A stretch of DNA of 64,000 bases from Platynereis dumerilii (lineage: Eukaryota; Annelida; Polychaeta; Phyllodocida; Nereididae). The position numbers were made by a program, and so were the translations under genes. The notes under the pieces were generated by a model. The model saw only the letters and a program-made list of their open reading frames with translations, had not been told where the DNA came from and made no database searches. Of the stretch, positions 49,395-62,055 are shown one piece after another (within the stretch, counting starts at the first letter, position 1; every line of letters starts with the position of its first letter). The stretch is taken from the NCBI GenBank assembly GCA_026936325.1, contig JAPTHN010000190.1, forward strand, positions 403,255 to 467,254. The letters are read 5' to 3'.

Positions 49395-50876
49395 ATAAAG
49401 AACTCCCAGACTTATAAAAATCCTTATTATATTGGAGCAGCCTTTTTGCTGTAGGTGTAATTCCATTCATAGATTGTTCAATTTATTGGAAGTTGTATTC
49501 TTACAATCCGCTCAACTTTTCTGAAATCCACATTATTTAATCAAGGTTCTGCTTAACCAAGGCGGAATGCAGATAGAAATTATATTAACTTCTAGTTTTT
49601 GTTGGATTCAGAACAAATAAAAATCAAATTAAGCTAGTTTGCTGGAAGCCTATTGAATTGTGTTTTTGCGTTCATTGTTCAACAAAATCTGCGAACATTC
49701 TTATTTCGATTCCATGAATCCATGGTCAGGTAACTTATATAACAGTCTTTTGCTGTAGGAATATGAATTATTTTCTTATTTCCCTGAAGACAAAAAAAGA
49801 AACCAATCCTGTTGCCTTACATAATTATGTATGTTCTGTACGCTTTGAGTGTGTATACCATATTAAACCTTGCTGCAGCTGCATCTAGTCTTCCAGAGGT
49901 AATCACAAAATTATTTTATTTTCTATGTGTCACAAACCTGCTAAAGTAAACAGCATTCATTATCACTTAAAAGTGGCTTTAGGTACATTTTCTGTGTAAC
50001 AAGCATCAGACGAATAGTGACACAGAGAGCCTACTTCCAGTCCTCAACACATGGCTAAAAATACACCAAGGCTCTTTAAAGGAGACAAAGTTTTAGAAGT
50101 GCCGATGAAAGCTCTCATTGTCAAAGAAGCGGGAGGTGTGAAGTGTGTGGTTTTTACCGAGCTTTGCTGAAGTCACATCGCTCACTACTTCCACTTAGTC
50201 GGCTCGTATATGGCTGCTTCTCTGCATTAAGTTGTAAACTTAAAAACATATAGTTTATTGCTTGTTTTCCGAAGAATATGGTGCTATTTTATTGTCAATA
50301 AAACTGTAAGATTTGTGTGACTCACAATAAGCAAAAGTTACGCAACCTAGAATGTTCTATAACATTCTAGATTGATAACTTTGCTTAAAATATGTTTTTC
50401 TATCTTGTGCGGTGTGTTGATGCCTTGATAAATTCATTCTGAGTAATTGAACAGACTCAATGGTATCAACTTAATCAAGGGAAGATTTGCTTCTGAAAGA
50501 AATGCCATTCTTTGAAGAAAATTAAAGAATGAAATATAGAAATCAGACATGCTCGTCTGCAAACATAAGCTTGGCATTAGAATAAATCAGATTAAGTTCA
50601 TAAAAAGTATTCGGCTGATGATATGGTAAACATGACAAATGTCTCAAATATGATGCACAGTGTTTGAAATGATGTTCAAAGACAAAGCCAGACCTGAAAT
50701 TCTTTTGTTATGAGCGATGACATTATAATTACATTATATCATATTCTTCTGATACAAAACAGGCAGGCCATTGATATTGCAAAAAAAATACCGCAAAGGG
50801 CTATCTCATTGAAATAGTTTCTGGTTATATTAATGAATGATCTGCTATGAAAATGTTCAAAATCTGCAATAGTTTG
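49395..50876. repeat. Unit 7, second part: rest of module E
   Basis: The section 49,520-50,300 is close to 28,960-29,760. The section 50,221-50,640 is almost identical to 54,960-55,375, and 50,625-50,876 to 58,012-58,264. No conserved reading frame is evident. Confidence 0.75.
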
Positions 50877-51010
50877 ACTCAGACTCAGACTCAGATACAG
50901 TTTATTATGCCAATTTGATGTTACATAATTAGTACAAATTAATATGTTACGTTAATAAAGGCAAAGGAGACCCCTCCAAGGACATATATGTCCGCTATCG
51001 AGGGGCCACC

Positions 51011-52795
51011 TTAATAATAATAATAATAATAATAATAAATACTTTATTTAATCATGTGGAACATGAAACTTGGCATGTACAATCTTGGTCAGAGACATTC
51101 ACTCAAGGCATCATTCAAACATTCACAATCACACAGAGATTCATACAACGTTCATACAAAAGAAAGATGTGATGATTATTAATTAATTTTGTATAAGATT
51201 TACTCTTAAATCATTTAGTAGTCTTACGCTCGATGGAACAAATGAGCTTGAATATCTGGAAGTTCTACATTTGATGGAGCTGTATCTCCTGCCAGATGGC
51301 AGCATGTTATACAATGAGTTCAATGGATGTTCTGCATCATTTATGATGACTTTACAGCGTTGGAGAGTTGCTTTGTTGTAGATTTCATCTAGAGACATGA
51401 CATTTGTAATTCCTAATCTAACACATGTTTTTATAATTCTAATGAGTTTTCTCTTGGATTCCATGCTACTATTACCATACAACAAATAATAGAGAAAGCG
51501 ATGACAGATTGTACAACAGCTGAATAGAAAAGTTCCAATATTTTTGTGTCGATCCTCAGTTTACACAAATTTCTGACAAAATAAAGTCTAGAATTAGCCT
51601 TTTTGAATACACTTTGTACATTTTGATTGAATGTTAACCTATCATCGATAATGGTGCCAAGATATTTGTATTCTTTGACCTGTTCTACAATTTGATCTTT
51701 AATATACAGAGGTGTTATGTCATTACTTGAAGTTCGAAAATCTACAATCATTTCTTTTGTCTTCTTTACATTCAATTCGAGAAAATTGTTGTCACACCAT
51801 GATGTAAAATGCCTAACGTCTTCTAAATACTGTTTGTCCTCATTAACACATTTTGCTACTAGAGCTGTATCATCAGCATATTTAAACAATTTACAGGAGT
51901 CATTAATACATCTGCAGTCACTAGTATATAGAGTGAAAAGTAAAGGTGACAAGACGCACCCCTGGGGGGCACCAGTGTTGGTAACAATAATGCTTGAATT
52001 TGACTCCATAAATTTGACATATTGAGGTCGTTCAGTTAGAAATTCATTAATCCACAATATCAGATTTCTGTTCACATTCATGTTGATCAATTTTTGCATC
52101 ATAATATGCGGTTGAATAGTGTTAAAAGCACTAGAGAAATCCACATACAGGATTTTTACATAGTTCTTGACCTTAGATGTATTTGATCTATCAACATGAC
52201 TGAGAACATAGTCTGTGAGTGACAAGGTAGCATCTTCAACACATCTGTTTGCTGTATAGGCAAATTGATATTTATCAACATAAGGCTTGACCTGTTCTGC
52301 AAGTATGTTTTTAACAAGTTTTTCCAAGCATTTCATCATGATTGCTGTTAATGCAATAGGGCGATAGTCATTATTGCATTTAGGAGGATTTTTCTTGGGA
52401 GCAGGGATAATTTGAGATGTTTTCCAAATGATGGGAATTCGAATGTCATCAAGTGATTTTTGATAGATCTTATGAAGAACTGGAGCCAGTGGCTCTTTAC
52501 AAAGTTTGATCACACTAGAGCCAATTCCATCTGGGCCGGCAGCTTTGCCAATCCTAATAGAATTTAGACTTTTTGTTACATCACTGAGGGACACCGTTAC
52601 TGGTTCTAAATCTCTGCTCCTGAGAAAGTTATTGATGTATGAACGTGTGGATGAAAAATCACATTTATCAAACCTCGCATAGAATACATTAAGTTCTTTG
52701 CAGAACTCATCAACATTTTCTACCTTTGGAGTAACATTACTTTTCTTCATACCAGTTAGTACTCTTAAACCATTCCAGGCTGATTTAGCATAAAT
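51011..52795 (-). mobile_element. 5'-truncated Rex1/L2-like LINE with (TTA)n tail
   Basis: A reverse-transcriptase element on the minus strand, cut off upstream of AKSAWNGLRVLTG. Its 3' end has an AATAAAGTATT motif followed by a run of TTA units (51,011-51,040). It lies inside the untranslated part of the older LINE fragment at 50,877-53,349. No clear target duplication was seen, because both edges are TAA-rich. Confidence 0.85.
51183..52787 (-). pseudogene. LINE reverse transcriptase, Rex1/L2-type, nearly intact 3' half
   Basis: The frame runs from 52,787 through ATG 52,750 to about 51,470 without interruption. Visible in order are: GKAAGPDGI; NNDYRPIALTAIMMKCLEKL; QFAYTANRCVEDA; box A YVDFSSAFNTIQ; box B GAPQGCVLSPLLFTLY; catalytic YADD in FKYADDTALVA; the thumb EYKYLGTIIDD; and VVQSVIAFSIIC. 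A single frame change near 51,470 separates it from YGNSSMESKRKLIRIIKTC and the rest, which ends at 51,183. The motifs and the NDYRP and LFTLYT wording resemble fish Rex1/L2-like elements. The endonuclease part is absent, so this copy is dead on arrival, but it looks younger than the LINE at 18.8 kb. Confidence 0.9.
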
Positions 52796-53349
52796 AAATA
52801 TATATAATAAAACAACTTATCATTAATTTTGATCTTATACTACTAATTGAATGGACACACAGAATTATTCTATAGGTAAATAAATCAGTGGATATTAGGT
52901 TGAGTAAGTTTAACATTATATTAATAATAATTATATGTTAATAACATTTTAGAGGCTTACAGTTGTTGGCAATGCAAGATAGATTAATGTTACCCAAAAA
53001 TGAATAAAAACATTATGCTTAAGTTTCTTAAAAAATAAGAAAAAGAACTACAATAGCAGAATAGATTTGGATTAGATTTATGCCACAAAACAACTTACCT
53101 GACCAGCGTGAAGGACACTAACGACCACAGACATAACAGTTCGGAATAATGCACTGAGTATTGTATTCTTCTATGAATTTCTTTTTTACGTACAGTTTAA
53201 AACCTGCAAAACTGTGAGTGTACATTTTTTCTTTAAAAATCAGACTCATCGAATTTAGACATGACGGAAACCTGTAGTTCATTGAGTGTTTGGCGAAGTC
53301 ATGACTCACAGCAGGTAAGCGAAGATCACGGCCTTGTCCGGTGTTGTTT

Positions 53350-56132
53350 TTTGTTATGGTATGATATGATAGTTGCTCAACATAATATAGAAATAGAATG
53401 GTAACCTGATACCTATGACAGAAAAGCAGGGTGGTACGAATGTATGATATTGATTGCTTACTGAAGATGCTATACTGTGTTGATCCTGACACTGATCAAA
53501 TCCTAATCAAATGTAGCTTGTCAGTGATTCACTTATCTGAGATATTACCCATGACAGAATGCACTTTTTGCCCTCAATCTTTGTACTTCATATATATGTA
53601 CATGCGTAATTCATGTATCAAGGTTCTACTCCTTCTTTTGCAGTGTTCCTTTTTCTATTGGTTTTCCATCTTACATCTTGTTTCCCTGCATCTCATCTCA
53701 TCTTGGCATATTGTAATTTTCTTCCTGGGCGGTTGGTCTCTATTAATCTTGTCTGCTCCGAATCCCATCCACTCCCAGCATTGATTGAATTTGGTCTCAC
53801 CCTCACTTTTCTTTGCTTAATGTGTGTTAAAATCCAGATTTAATCAGCGACCACACCATGCTTCAAATTAAACAGCTGTTTTCAATTACTCTGGCACCTT
53901 AATGGGCAGCTAGGAGTTCTACTAAGGCTATTGTGATTTCAAGATGATTGGATTCCCGATGTTAAATGTTTATTCTCATTTATATTGAATAGCAAGAAAG
54001 CAGTGTGAAATGGCAAAGCTTCTCAGTTTTTGAAGACCAAAATGAAAAGAGCCTGTATACATTGAGGAAAATAACACACAATCAGATCCAGGATAATTTA
54101 GTATAAAGACCTTATATCCTTAAAATGTCTGAGCTACACAAAGAGAATGTCCAGAATCGCCACTGATAGACCACACTGCCCCTGAGCATTCTAATTATAT
54201 TATTTTAGCAACCTTTTGGTGGTTTTTTGTTATAATTTCATTCTTAGGCTGTTTAATTTATTAGAAATTGTATTCTTAAAATCCCCTCAACTCTCCAGAA
54301 ATCCACATTATTTAATCAAGCCATCAAGGTTCTGCTTAACCAAGGTTGAATGCAAATAGAAATTCCATTAACTTGTAGTTTTTGTTGGATTCAGAACAAA
54401 TCAAAATCAAATTAAGCTAGTTTGCTGAAAGCCTATTGAATTGTGTTTTTGCATTCATTGTTCAACAACGTCTGCGGACATTCTTATTTCAATGCAATGA
54501 ATCCTTGGTCAGTTAGCTTGTATAACAGTCTTTTGCTGAAGGAACATGAATTAAATGTACAGCAAACCTGTCATGTTGTAGACCTGTATGCATTGGGTGC
54601 TTTCACTATATAACATCATACTCCGGCTATGTCCAGAGGTTAATTATAAAAAATTATTTCATTTACGATGCGTCTCAAACCTGATGAATAACACTGCATT
54701 CATTTTCACTTTAAAGTGGCTTCAGGTACATTTTCAATTTAACAAGCATCAGATGAATAGTGACACAGAGAGCCTACTTCCAGTCCCCAATAAATGGCTA
54801 AAAATACACCAAGGCTTTTTAAAAGAGACAAAGCTTTAGAAGTGCCGATGAAAGTTCTCATTTCAGTCAAAGAAGCGGAAGGTGTGAAGTGTGTGGTTTT
54901 TACCAAGCTTTGCTGAAGTCATATCACTCACTGCTTCTGCTCAGTCAACTCTTGCACGGCTGCTTCTCTGCATACAGTTGTCAACTTAAAAACATACTTT
55001 ATTGCTTGTTTTCCGAAGAAGATGGTGCTATTCTATTGTCAATAAAACTGCAAGATTTGTGTGGCTCACAATAAGCAAAAGTTACGCAACCTAGAATGTT
55101 CTATAACATTCTAGATTGATAACTTTGCTTAAAATATGTTTTTCTATCTTGTGCGGTGTATTGATGCCTTGATAAACTCATTCCGAGTAATTGCACAGAC
55201 TCAATGGTATCGACTTAATCAAGGGAAGATTTGCTTCTGAAAGAAATGGCATTCTTTGAAGAAAATTAAAGAATGAAATATAGAAATCAGACATGCTCGT
55301 CTGCAAACATAAGCTTGGCATTAGAATAAATCAGATTAAGTTCATAAAAAGTATTCGGCTGAAGTTTTATGATGAATCATGTCATTTCATGAGGCTGCCA
55401 TCTTGCATTCTTTTCGCTTGAACGGTGAGGTAAATCTCCTGCATTCTTGCAGTTGACTTACATAAATCCTTAGAATTTCTGAGCTTCCCAAATGTCACAA
55501 ATAAGAGTATGAAATATAGACAAGAGCAGTTGTCAGTGTACAAACAGAGAAACACTTTTTTAAAATGTGATTTGTAAATAAATCATCATGACTAGTAAGC
55601 CACCCTACTACAATATCTTTCCTGATATATGATATAAATTGTGATTTACCCTTGATATATTCGATTTTTTTTCTGGTATCTGAAAGGTTGTGATATATTT
55701 TGTACCATCTGCTCTTATCACCTCTATTTTTTTTGCCAGAGTCCAGAGTCCAGATTCAATCAGTTCTCAAGTCATGCTTTAAATTGGACAGTTGTTTTGC
55801 AACAGGCGAGTAAAAGCTCTATTTGGGAGAAGGCTATAACCAAGAGATTAGACTCCTGCAGCCAGTTGATTGCCAGTTAGGTCTTATGTGGATCCTGCTC
55901 CTTAAGACAAGAAGTGGTAGTGGCAGTGTATACTGATGAGGTATAAGAAACTAGTTCTGCCGAGATTAGATTGGCTGTGGTAAGAGAATTCAGAGGATTT
56001 GCTTCAAAAGTAAAAAGAGAGTTTAAAATTTTCCAAATATGGTTTCGAATAAACTTTTGAAAAATTTCTCCTGTTGAGTTGTAGATTCGAACTTCAGGCG
56101 CTTCCATGATCTTATAATTTATGTCCTTACTG
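53350..56132. repeat. Unit 8: module E and block D
   Basis: The section 53,354-53,660 is almost identical to 58,266-58,580. After that the two copies diverge. The marker GTGACACAGAGAGCCTACTT is at 54,760. The section 54,960-55,375 is almost identical to 50,221-50,640. Block D lies at 55,690-55,900 (ATTCAATCAGTTCTCAAGTC). No gene is recognised. Confidence 0.7.
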
Positions 56133-57928
56133 TAGGGATGACAGACCATTTCTAATAAATGAACAAAAGTGATAATTCTTGATACAGAGGCATGCACTAT
56201 GATTTTGTGATTAAAAATCGGCCAAAAAATTTTTCCTAACATTGAAATTTACCTCGCTGTGCTAAATTTAACATCATGAAGTCTAGGTGTTCGGAAGCAA
56301 ACAAAAACGCCCGCCTATAAAAAAAGTGACACCATGACCATAAAGGCCTGCAAAATCATTAAAGAATTACTTTCTTGTGTTTATTTGAAAGCTGGAATGA
56401 TATACTAACTAGTTCAAGTGACAAAAAGATAACAGTATCAAATTATCATAGTCTACAATAGCACAAAGTATGTAATGTCTATGCAAAAATACAGTCCTTT
56501 TTCATTCAAGAAAGTTGTGACGACTGACACTTGAACTTCGTTTGAACGGAGGGACTTTCGTGAAAGTTAATGTGTTTATACTGTGTGGTATTCATGAATT
56601 GGAATCATAGTATATACCAAAAATGATGTTTGGGGGGTAATTACCCTAAAGGGGGTAAATAGCTATAACTTTGATTTACTGGGACATTTGTGTTTCAAAA
56701 AGTAAGCGAATTGTTAGTACGTTGACTTGGATACACAATGCAGGTACAATTTCGACTTTGATATATCATGGGGTAATTTACCCTCGTAATCAAGGTTGAA
56801 AGGGGTGAATATTCATATTGAGTATTTCTTGTGTTTTTAATGGTATGTTTGGAAGTTTTAAGACTTGCCTTTACACTGTGGATGTAAGTTGGTAGAAATG
56901 TTTGTTTTTGGGTGATCTTGTTATTGACTTGAATGACATCAGACTGTGGATAAGAATTTCGTTTTTCAGTAATTACCCCCCTTCCCTCTCCCCCCGCGAA
57001 AGGGGGGTAAAAGACTATAATCATTGTATGTCTTGGATGATTTACTCCAAATTTTTCAAAGGGAAATATGCCTGTATTTTGGGAATATAAATTTCAAAGG
57101 CCACAAATTTGTTTTGTCACAGCAAAGGATAGGTATATCACATATTCCAAAAATGCCCCAAAAAACCAGCAGTTTTTTAGACTGGAAAAAAATCTGCTCC
57201 ATTGCTTTTCCAAAAAATAAGTGCATAGCAATGATGTTTTAACAAGATTGATCTATATATGAAGAAAAAAAGCAGGGTCCCCTCAATCTTTTTTGCTCTA
57301 GGGAGCTATTTTGCATGAAAGAATAGCCATTTTTGGAAAATAAAATAGCTAAAATCAAATTTTGCTTGACTTTGAATAGGTGTGTTGACTACGTCATAAT
57401 GGATTATTTTGGTTAAAAACAACTCTTTTAATCTACAAAAACCCTACAATAAAAAATGTATTGATATTACGAGCATTTTCACTGAACTTCAAAAAGTGAC
57501 CACCAGGTGTCAGTCTTCCTTGCCCTCAACTGGAAGCTGAAGTGGAGTCAAAAACTGGGTTGTGCTTGCACTCTACGGCCTCCGAAAATTCTGCAAAGGC
57601 TACAGAATGTTTTATGAGAGTATTGGCTTTCTTCAAATATTAAAAAGATGCGCGTCTTTTAAATATTTCATGTCCATTCTCATCTCCAAAGTTTTAAATT
57701 CAAGTTTTTTCACACGGCAAATGTAAACATGTGAACCAAATAGTGAAATACAGCAAGCTAATATATCTTAGAAACAGATTCCATCAAATTTCGAAAAATT
57801 CTAAACTGTTTTCAATGTAAAAAAGCCTGTAAAGTTAGACCACTATGCACTGAGATTTGAGGTGTCATTTTTTCTTCACAAGAAGCAAAACTGCGATCAG
57901 CTCCACCTAGCAGGTTTTGGCATCCCTA
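56133..57928. mobile_element. Candidate TIR element, 1.8 kb, 7-bp direct flanks
   Basis: The left end reads TAGGGATGACAGACC and the inverted right end TAGGGATGCCAAAACC. CTTACTG is present at both edges (56,126-56,132 and 57,929-57,935). The ends recall hAT-type AGGGATG termini, although hAT duplications are 8 bp. The interior has repeated GGGGTAATTACCC-like palindromic words (near 56,636, 56,772 and 56,970) and no recognisable protein. There is no sister copy to supply the empty site. Confidence 0.45.
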
Positions 57929-60900
57929 CTTACTGTTTAACATAAGAAGCAGATTCACAAACCCACTGCAAACTACTAATTTCAGCATGTCTTGTATACA
58001 AATATAAATGGAATATGGTAAACATGACAAATGTCTCAAATATGATGCACAGTGTTTGAAATGATGTTCAAAGACAAAGCCAGACCTGAAATTCTTTTGT
58101 TATGAGCGATGACATTACAATTACATTATATCATATTCTTCTGATACAAAACAGGCAGGCCATTGATATTGCAAAAAAAATACCGCACAGGGCTATCTCA
58201 TTGAAATAGTTTCTGGTTATATTAATGAATGATCTGCTATGAAAATGTTAAAAATCTGCAATAGTTTGTTATGGTATGATATGATGGTTGCTCAACATAA
58301 TATAGAAATAGAATAGAAACCTGATACCTACGACAGAAACGCAGGGTGGTCCGAATGTATGATATTGATTGCTTACTGAAGATGCTATACTGTGTTGATC
58401 CTGACACTGATCAAATCCTAACCAAATGTAGCTTGTCAGTGATTCACTTATCTGAGATATTACCCATGACAGAATGCACTTTTTGCCCTCAATCTTTGTA
58501 CTTCATATATATGTACATGCGTAATTCATGTATCAAGGTTCTACTCCTTCTTTGGCAGTGTTCCTTTTTCTATTGGTTTCTGCTTTGTCATTGCGTTTGC
58601 CATCTTGTTTCTTGCTTCCCTGCATCTCATCTCATCTTGTCATATAGTAATTTCTTTGCGGGCCTGTTGGTCTCTATTAATCTTGTCTGCTCAGAATCCC
58701 CGACCACTGTCTCCATTAATTGAATTAGGTCTTAGCCTCACTTTCCTCTGCTTCACGTGTTGTTAAAATTCAGATTTAATTGGGAAACGAGCCCTGCCTC
58801 AAATTAAAGAGTTATTTTCAATCAATGTAGCCCTTTAATGGCAACTAGGGGTTCTGCTTGTCCATTTTGTGATTAGAAGAAGATTAGATTCCCAGAGTCT
58901 AATGTGGATTTTCATTTATGTTGTACAAGCACATGTGTAGTCAGAAATGCCAAAGCCTCTCTTCCTTTTGTGAGTCGAAGTCATAAAAGCCCTACACTGA
59001 GCAAACATTCACATATAGGAGTATTACACTATAAGGACCTGATTGACTTAGAATCCTTCGAATTTCTGAGCTACTCAATATTTATCTCAAGAATTGTAGC
59101 TGACGGGCCACAACACCTCTGAAAAACGTTATGACCGGACCTTTCAATCTATTTCAGAAGCTCTTGCATGCAGTTTGTTAGTACTGGAAGTTGCACTTCT
59201 GAGCAAAGGTGTACTTTAACTGTTGAGGTGATGCTTAAAATAGTGTATATGCAAATAATTAATTGCTTTCATTTAATAAATGTATGTGTAACTGCCATGT
59301 ACAGTGATTTCTTCATTTTAGAATATATATAGTACTCTTCTTGGTGAATGAAATATTACCAGAGAAATGTGTCAATTGACTAATTCCATTCACAGGTTGT
59401 TTTTGTTATTAGGAATTTTATTTTTGCAATCCCTCAAGCCCTTTCGAAATCAGCATTATTTAATCAAGTCATCAATGGCTCTGCTTAACCAAGGCGGAAT
59501 GCAAATACAAATTCCATTAACTTGCTGGTTTTGTGAGATTCAGAGCAAATCAAAATCAAATTAAACCAGTTTGCCCTGAACCTCTTGGATTTGCATTTTT
59601 GCACCCTTGCAATGCAAGATCGTTGAACAGCTTATTTCAATACCACAAATCCTTGGTCGCATAACTTGTATTGCAGCCCTTAGTTGAAAGACTTTATTTG
59701 ACTTGGGCACAGAATCCAAGGGACAAAAAAGAAATCTGCATCAGGAAGAAATTCTTCAGACGAAATGGAAGATTTTGATATTATAATGCGAAATGTTTAT
59801 CTGTAAATATATATAAAGCTTGTCATTGAAATAAATCAGACTAAATTCGTGTTTGTCGTTACACAGGTTCAAGAATTATCAAAGACTTTTAAAAGTTATC
59901 ACTGATGTGAAAGCCCAGGAGCCCAGGAAATGACACTGTCAAATTTGAAAGAGAATATTTCTGGAAACTTGAAGCTCAGATAAATTGTCTTATCTACATT
60001 GACGTCCTGAAAACTTGATCTCAATATGAATATGTTAAAAAGCAACAGCAATATATACAAGCATTTCATTTCTGATGTGCTCTCAAATCTTATGAAGAAC
60101 ACAGCATTCACTTTCGCTTAAAGTGGCTTCACAGCTTCAAGTACATTTTAAGTTTCACAAGAGCGAAATGAATAGTGACACAGAGAGCCTACTTCCAGTC
60201 CTCCATACTCGGCTAAAAATAAAACCAAGGCTTTTTAAAAGCAACAAAGCTTTAGGAGTGCAATTGAAAGCTTTGAATTTCAGTCAAAAGAGTGGGAGGT
60301 GTGAAGTGAGTGGTTTTTACTGAGCTTTGCTGAAGTCACATCACTCACTGCTTCTGCTCAGTCTGCACTTGCACAGCTGCTGCTCTGGATAAAGTTATCA
60401 ACTTCTAAAGAGAGTGTTTTGCTTGCTTTCTTCAAAAGATGACCAGTGTTATTTTATTTTTATATAAAACTTTGTGTTACTCACTACAAGCAAAAAATAC
60501 ACAACCTAAAATGTCCTATGACAGAACTATAGACTGAGCTTCCTTGATATTTCTTCCCAGATGAACTGTTTTCCAATGCAAATTTGCCTTAAGATCTTCA
60601 ATCATAGGCGTAGGCAGCCCCCCTCCCAAACTTTGGAAAATCTATTTTTCATGGTGTTTTGGGCAGAAAATTTTAATTTTTACATATTTGTGGCAATTTG
60701 GGCAATATTTTATGGGCTGCCTCCCCCCCCCCCAAATTTATTGACCTCCTACGCCTTTGTCTTCAATCTTAGATGCCATGACAAATTCATTCCAAGCGAA
60801 TGCACAAGCTCAATAGTATCAACTTAATCAAGAGACAAGAGAAGATTTGCTTCTGAAAGGAATGGCATCCTTTGGCGAAAATGAAACATTGAAATATGGA

Positions 60901-62047
60901 TATCTGACATGCTTGTCTTCAAACATAAGCTTGTCATCAGAATAAATCAGATTAAGTTTGTCAAAAGCATTTGACTGAGGCTTGATGCTGAATAATGACA
61001 TTTTGGACAATGAGGCAACCATCCATGCAACATTACATAAATCCTAAAGAATCCATATAAGACAATAGTTGATGTATCAAAATATTTTCAAAAACAGTGT
61101 GCTGGCTTGTGCATGGGTTTCTTGAGATGTGGGCAGCTCTGAAATTCTGTCCTTTCCATCAAATTTTAGCTGCTTTTCCATGATGCCGGTTTAAGGCCTT
61201 GACAGATGTCTAGTGCCAAGGTGCATTATAACTAAGTCTTATTGACGTGCACATTTATGCTCTGATAATATATAATCTCTAATGCACAAAATAAGATTGA
61301 ATGAATAATTTAACAATTATCATTGTCGGTGTACAAACAGAGAAACTGTTAAGTTAAATTGAATTTTAAAAAATCAACAGATTTTATCCATTCTTGGGTT
61401 GAATGATTAACAAGAAACAGTATTTTCTCAATCCTTAACACCTCTTCATAATCCGCACTGTTTGATCAAGCTGTCAATGGCTCTGTTTAAGCAAGGCTGA
61501 GCACAAATATAATTTCTATTAACTCAGAGCTTTTGTTGAATTCATGATCAATAAAGTCAAATTAAGCTGGTTTGACAGACGCCCCATGGAGCTCTTTTCT
61601 TCCAGCGATAAACAAGCTCTTCTTTGGATATTATTATTTCACTTCACAACATCGTTGATTATGATCATTCAGCAAACTTGCATTGCAAACAATTCCTAGG
61701 AGGCTGCTCCTGGACATTCAACAACAACTGTTATCATCATTTGACTAAATTAAAAATCATAGGAGCCACATGAAATGTCTTTCAAGATGAAAAGTTCAGA
61801 CTCAGAGCTGCCAATTTGCCTTGAATCTTTTCTGTAGCAGACAAAGCTAGGACAAATGTCTTCCAAATGATTACACAGACTCAAAGGAAGAAAGGAAGAT
61901 TTGTTGCTGAAAGGAGAAAGAAATCATATCCTCCAGCATTTTAGAGAAAAGGTAAAGATTGAAATATGGTTTTCAAACATGCTTGTCAGAAGATATAAAG
62001 GTTGTCATTAGAATAAATCTGATTAATTTCCACATTACACTCAATAT
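57929..62047. repeat. Unit 9: module E copy
   Basis: It begins at about 58,010 with sequence almost identical to unit 7/8, then is more diverged. The marker GTGACACAGAGAGCCTACTT is at 60,176. The later section 61,420-61,990 matches 30,470-31,070. Small open frames are not kept between copies. It contains the hAT-like MITE at 60,603. Confidence 0.65.
60603..60759. mobile_element. hAT-like MITE, 157 bp, 8-bp target duplication
   Basis: The left end reads CATAGGCGTAGG and the inverted right end CAAAGGCGTAGG. TCTTCAAT flanks both sides (60,595-60,602 and 60,760-60,767). C-rich runs lie next to both ends (CCCCCCTCCC near 60,619 and a C12 run near 60,724). It belongs to the same family as 9,432-9,662. 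Confidence 0.85.
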
Positions 62048-62055
62048 ATGACGCC

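Larger units (their letters stand above)
50877..53349 (-). mobile_element. 5'-truncated LINE fragment with (TGAGTC)n tail, split by another LINE
   Basis: Inserted into module E between AATAGTTTG and TTATGGTATGAT; the sister at 58,256-58,275 keeps the empty site. TTTG flanks both sides. On the minus strand, 53,349-53,118 encodes the end of a LINE ORF2 (GRDLRLPAVSHDF, then SMNYRFPSCLNSMSL, ending in CYVCGR). A 3' untranslated part follows, interrupted by the element at 51,011-52,795. It resumes to 50,877, where AATAAACTGTATC is followed by TGAGTC repeats as a tail. Confidence 0.65.
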
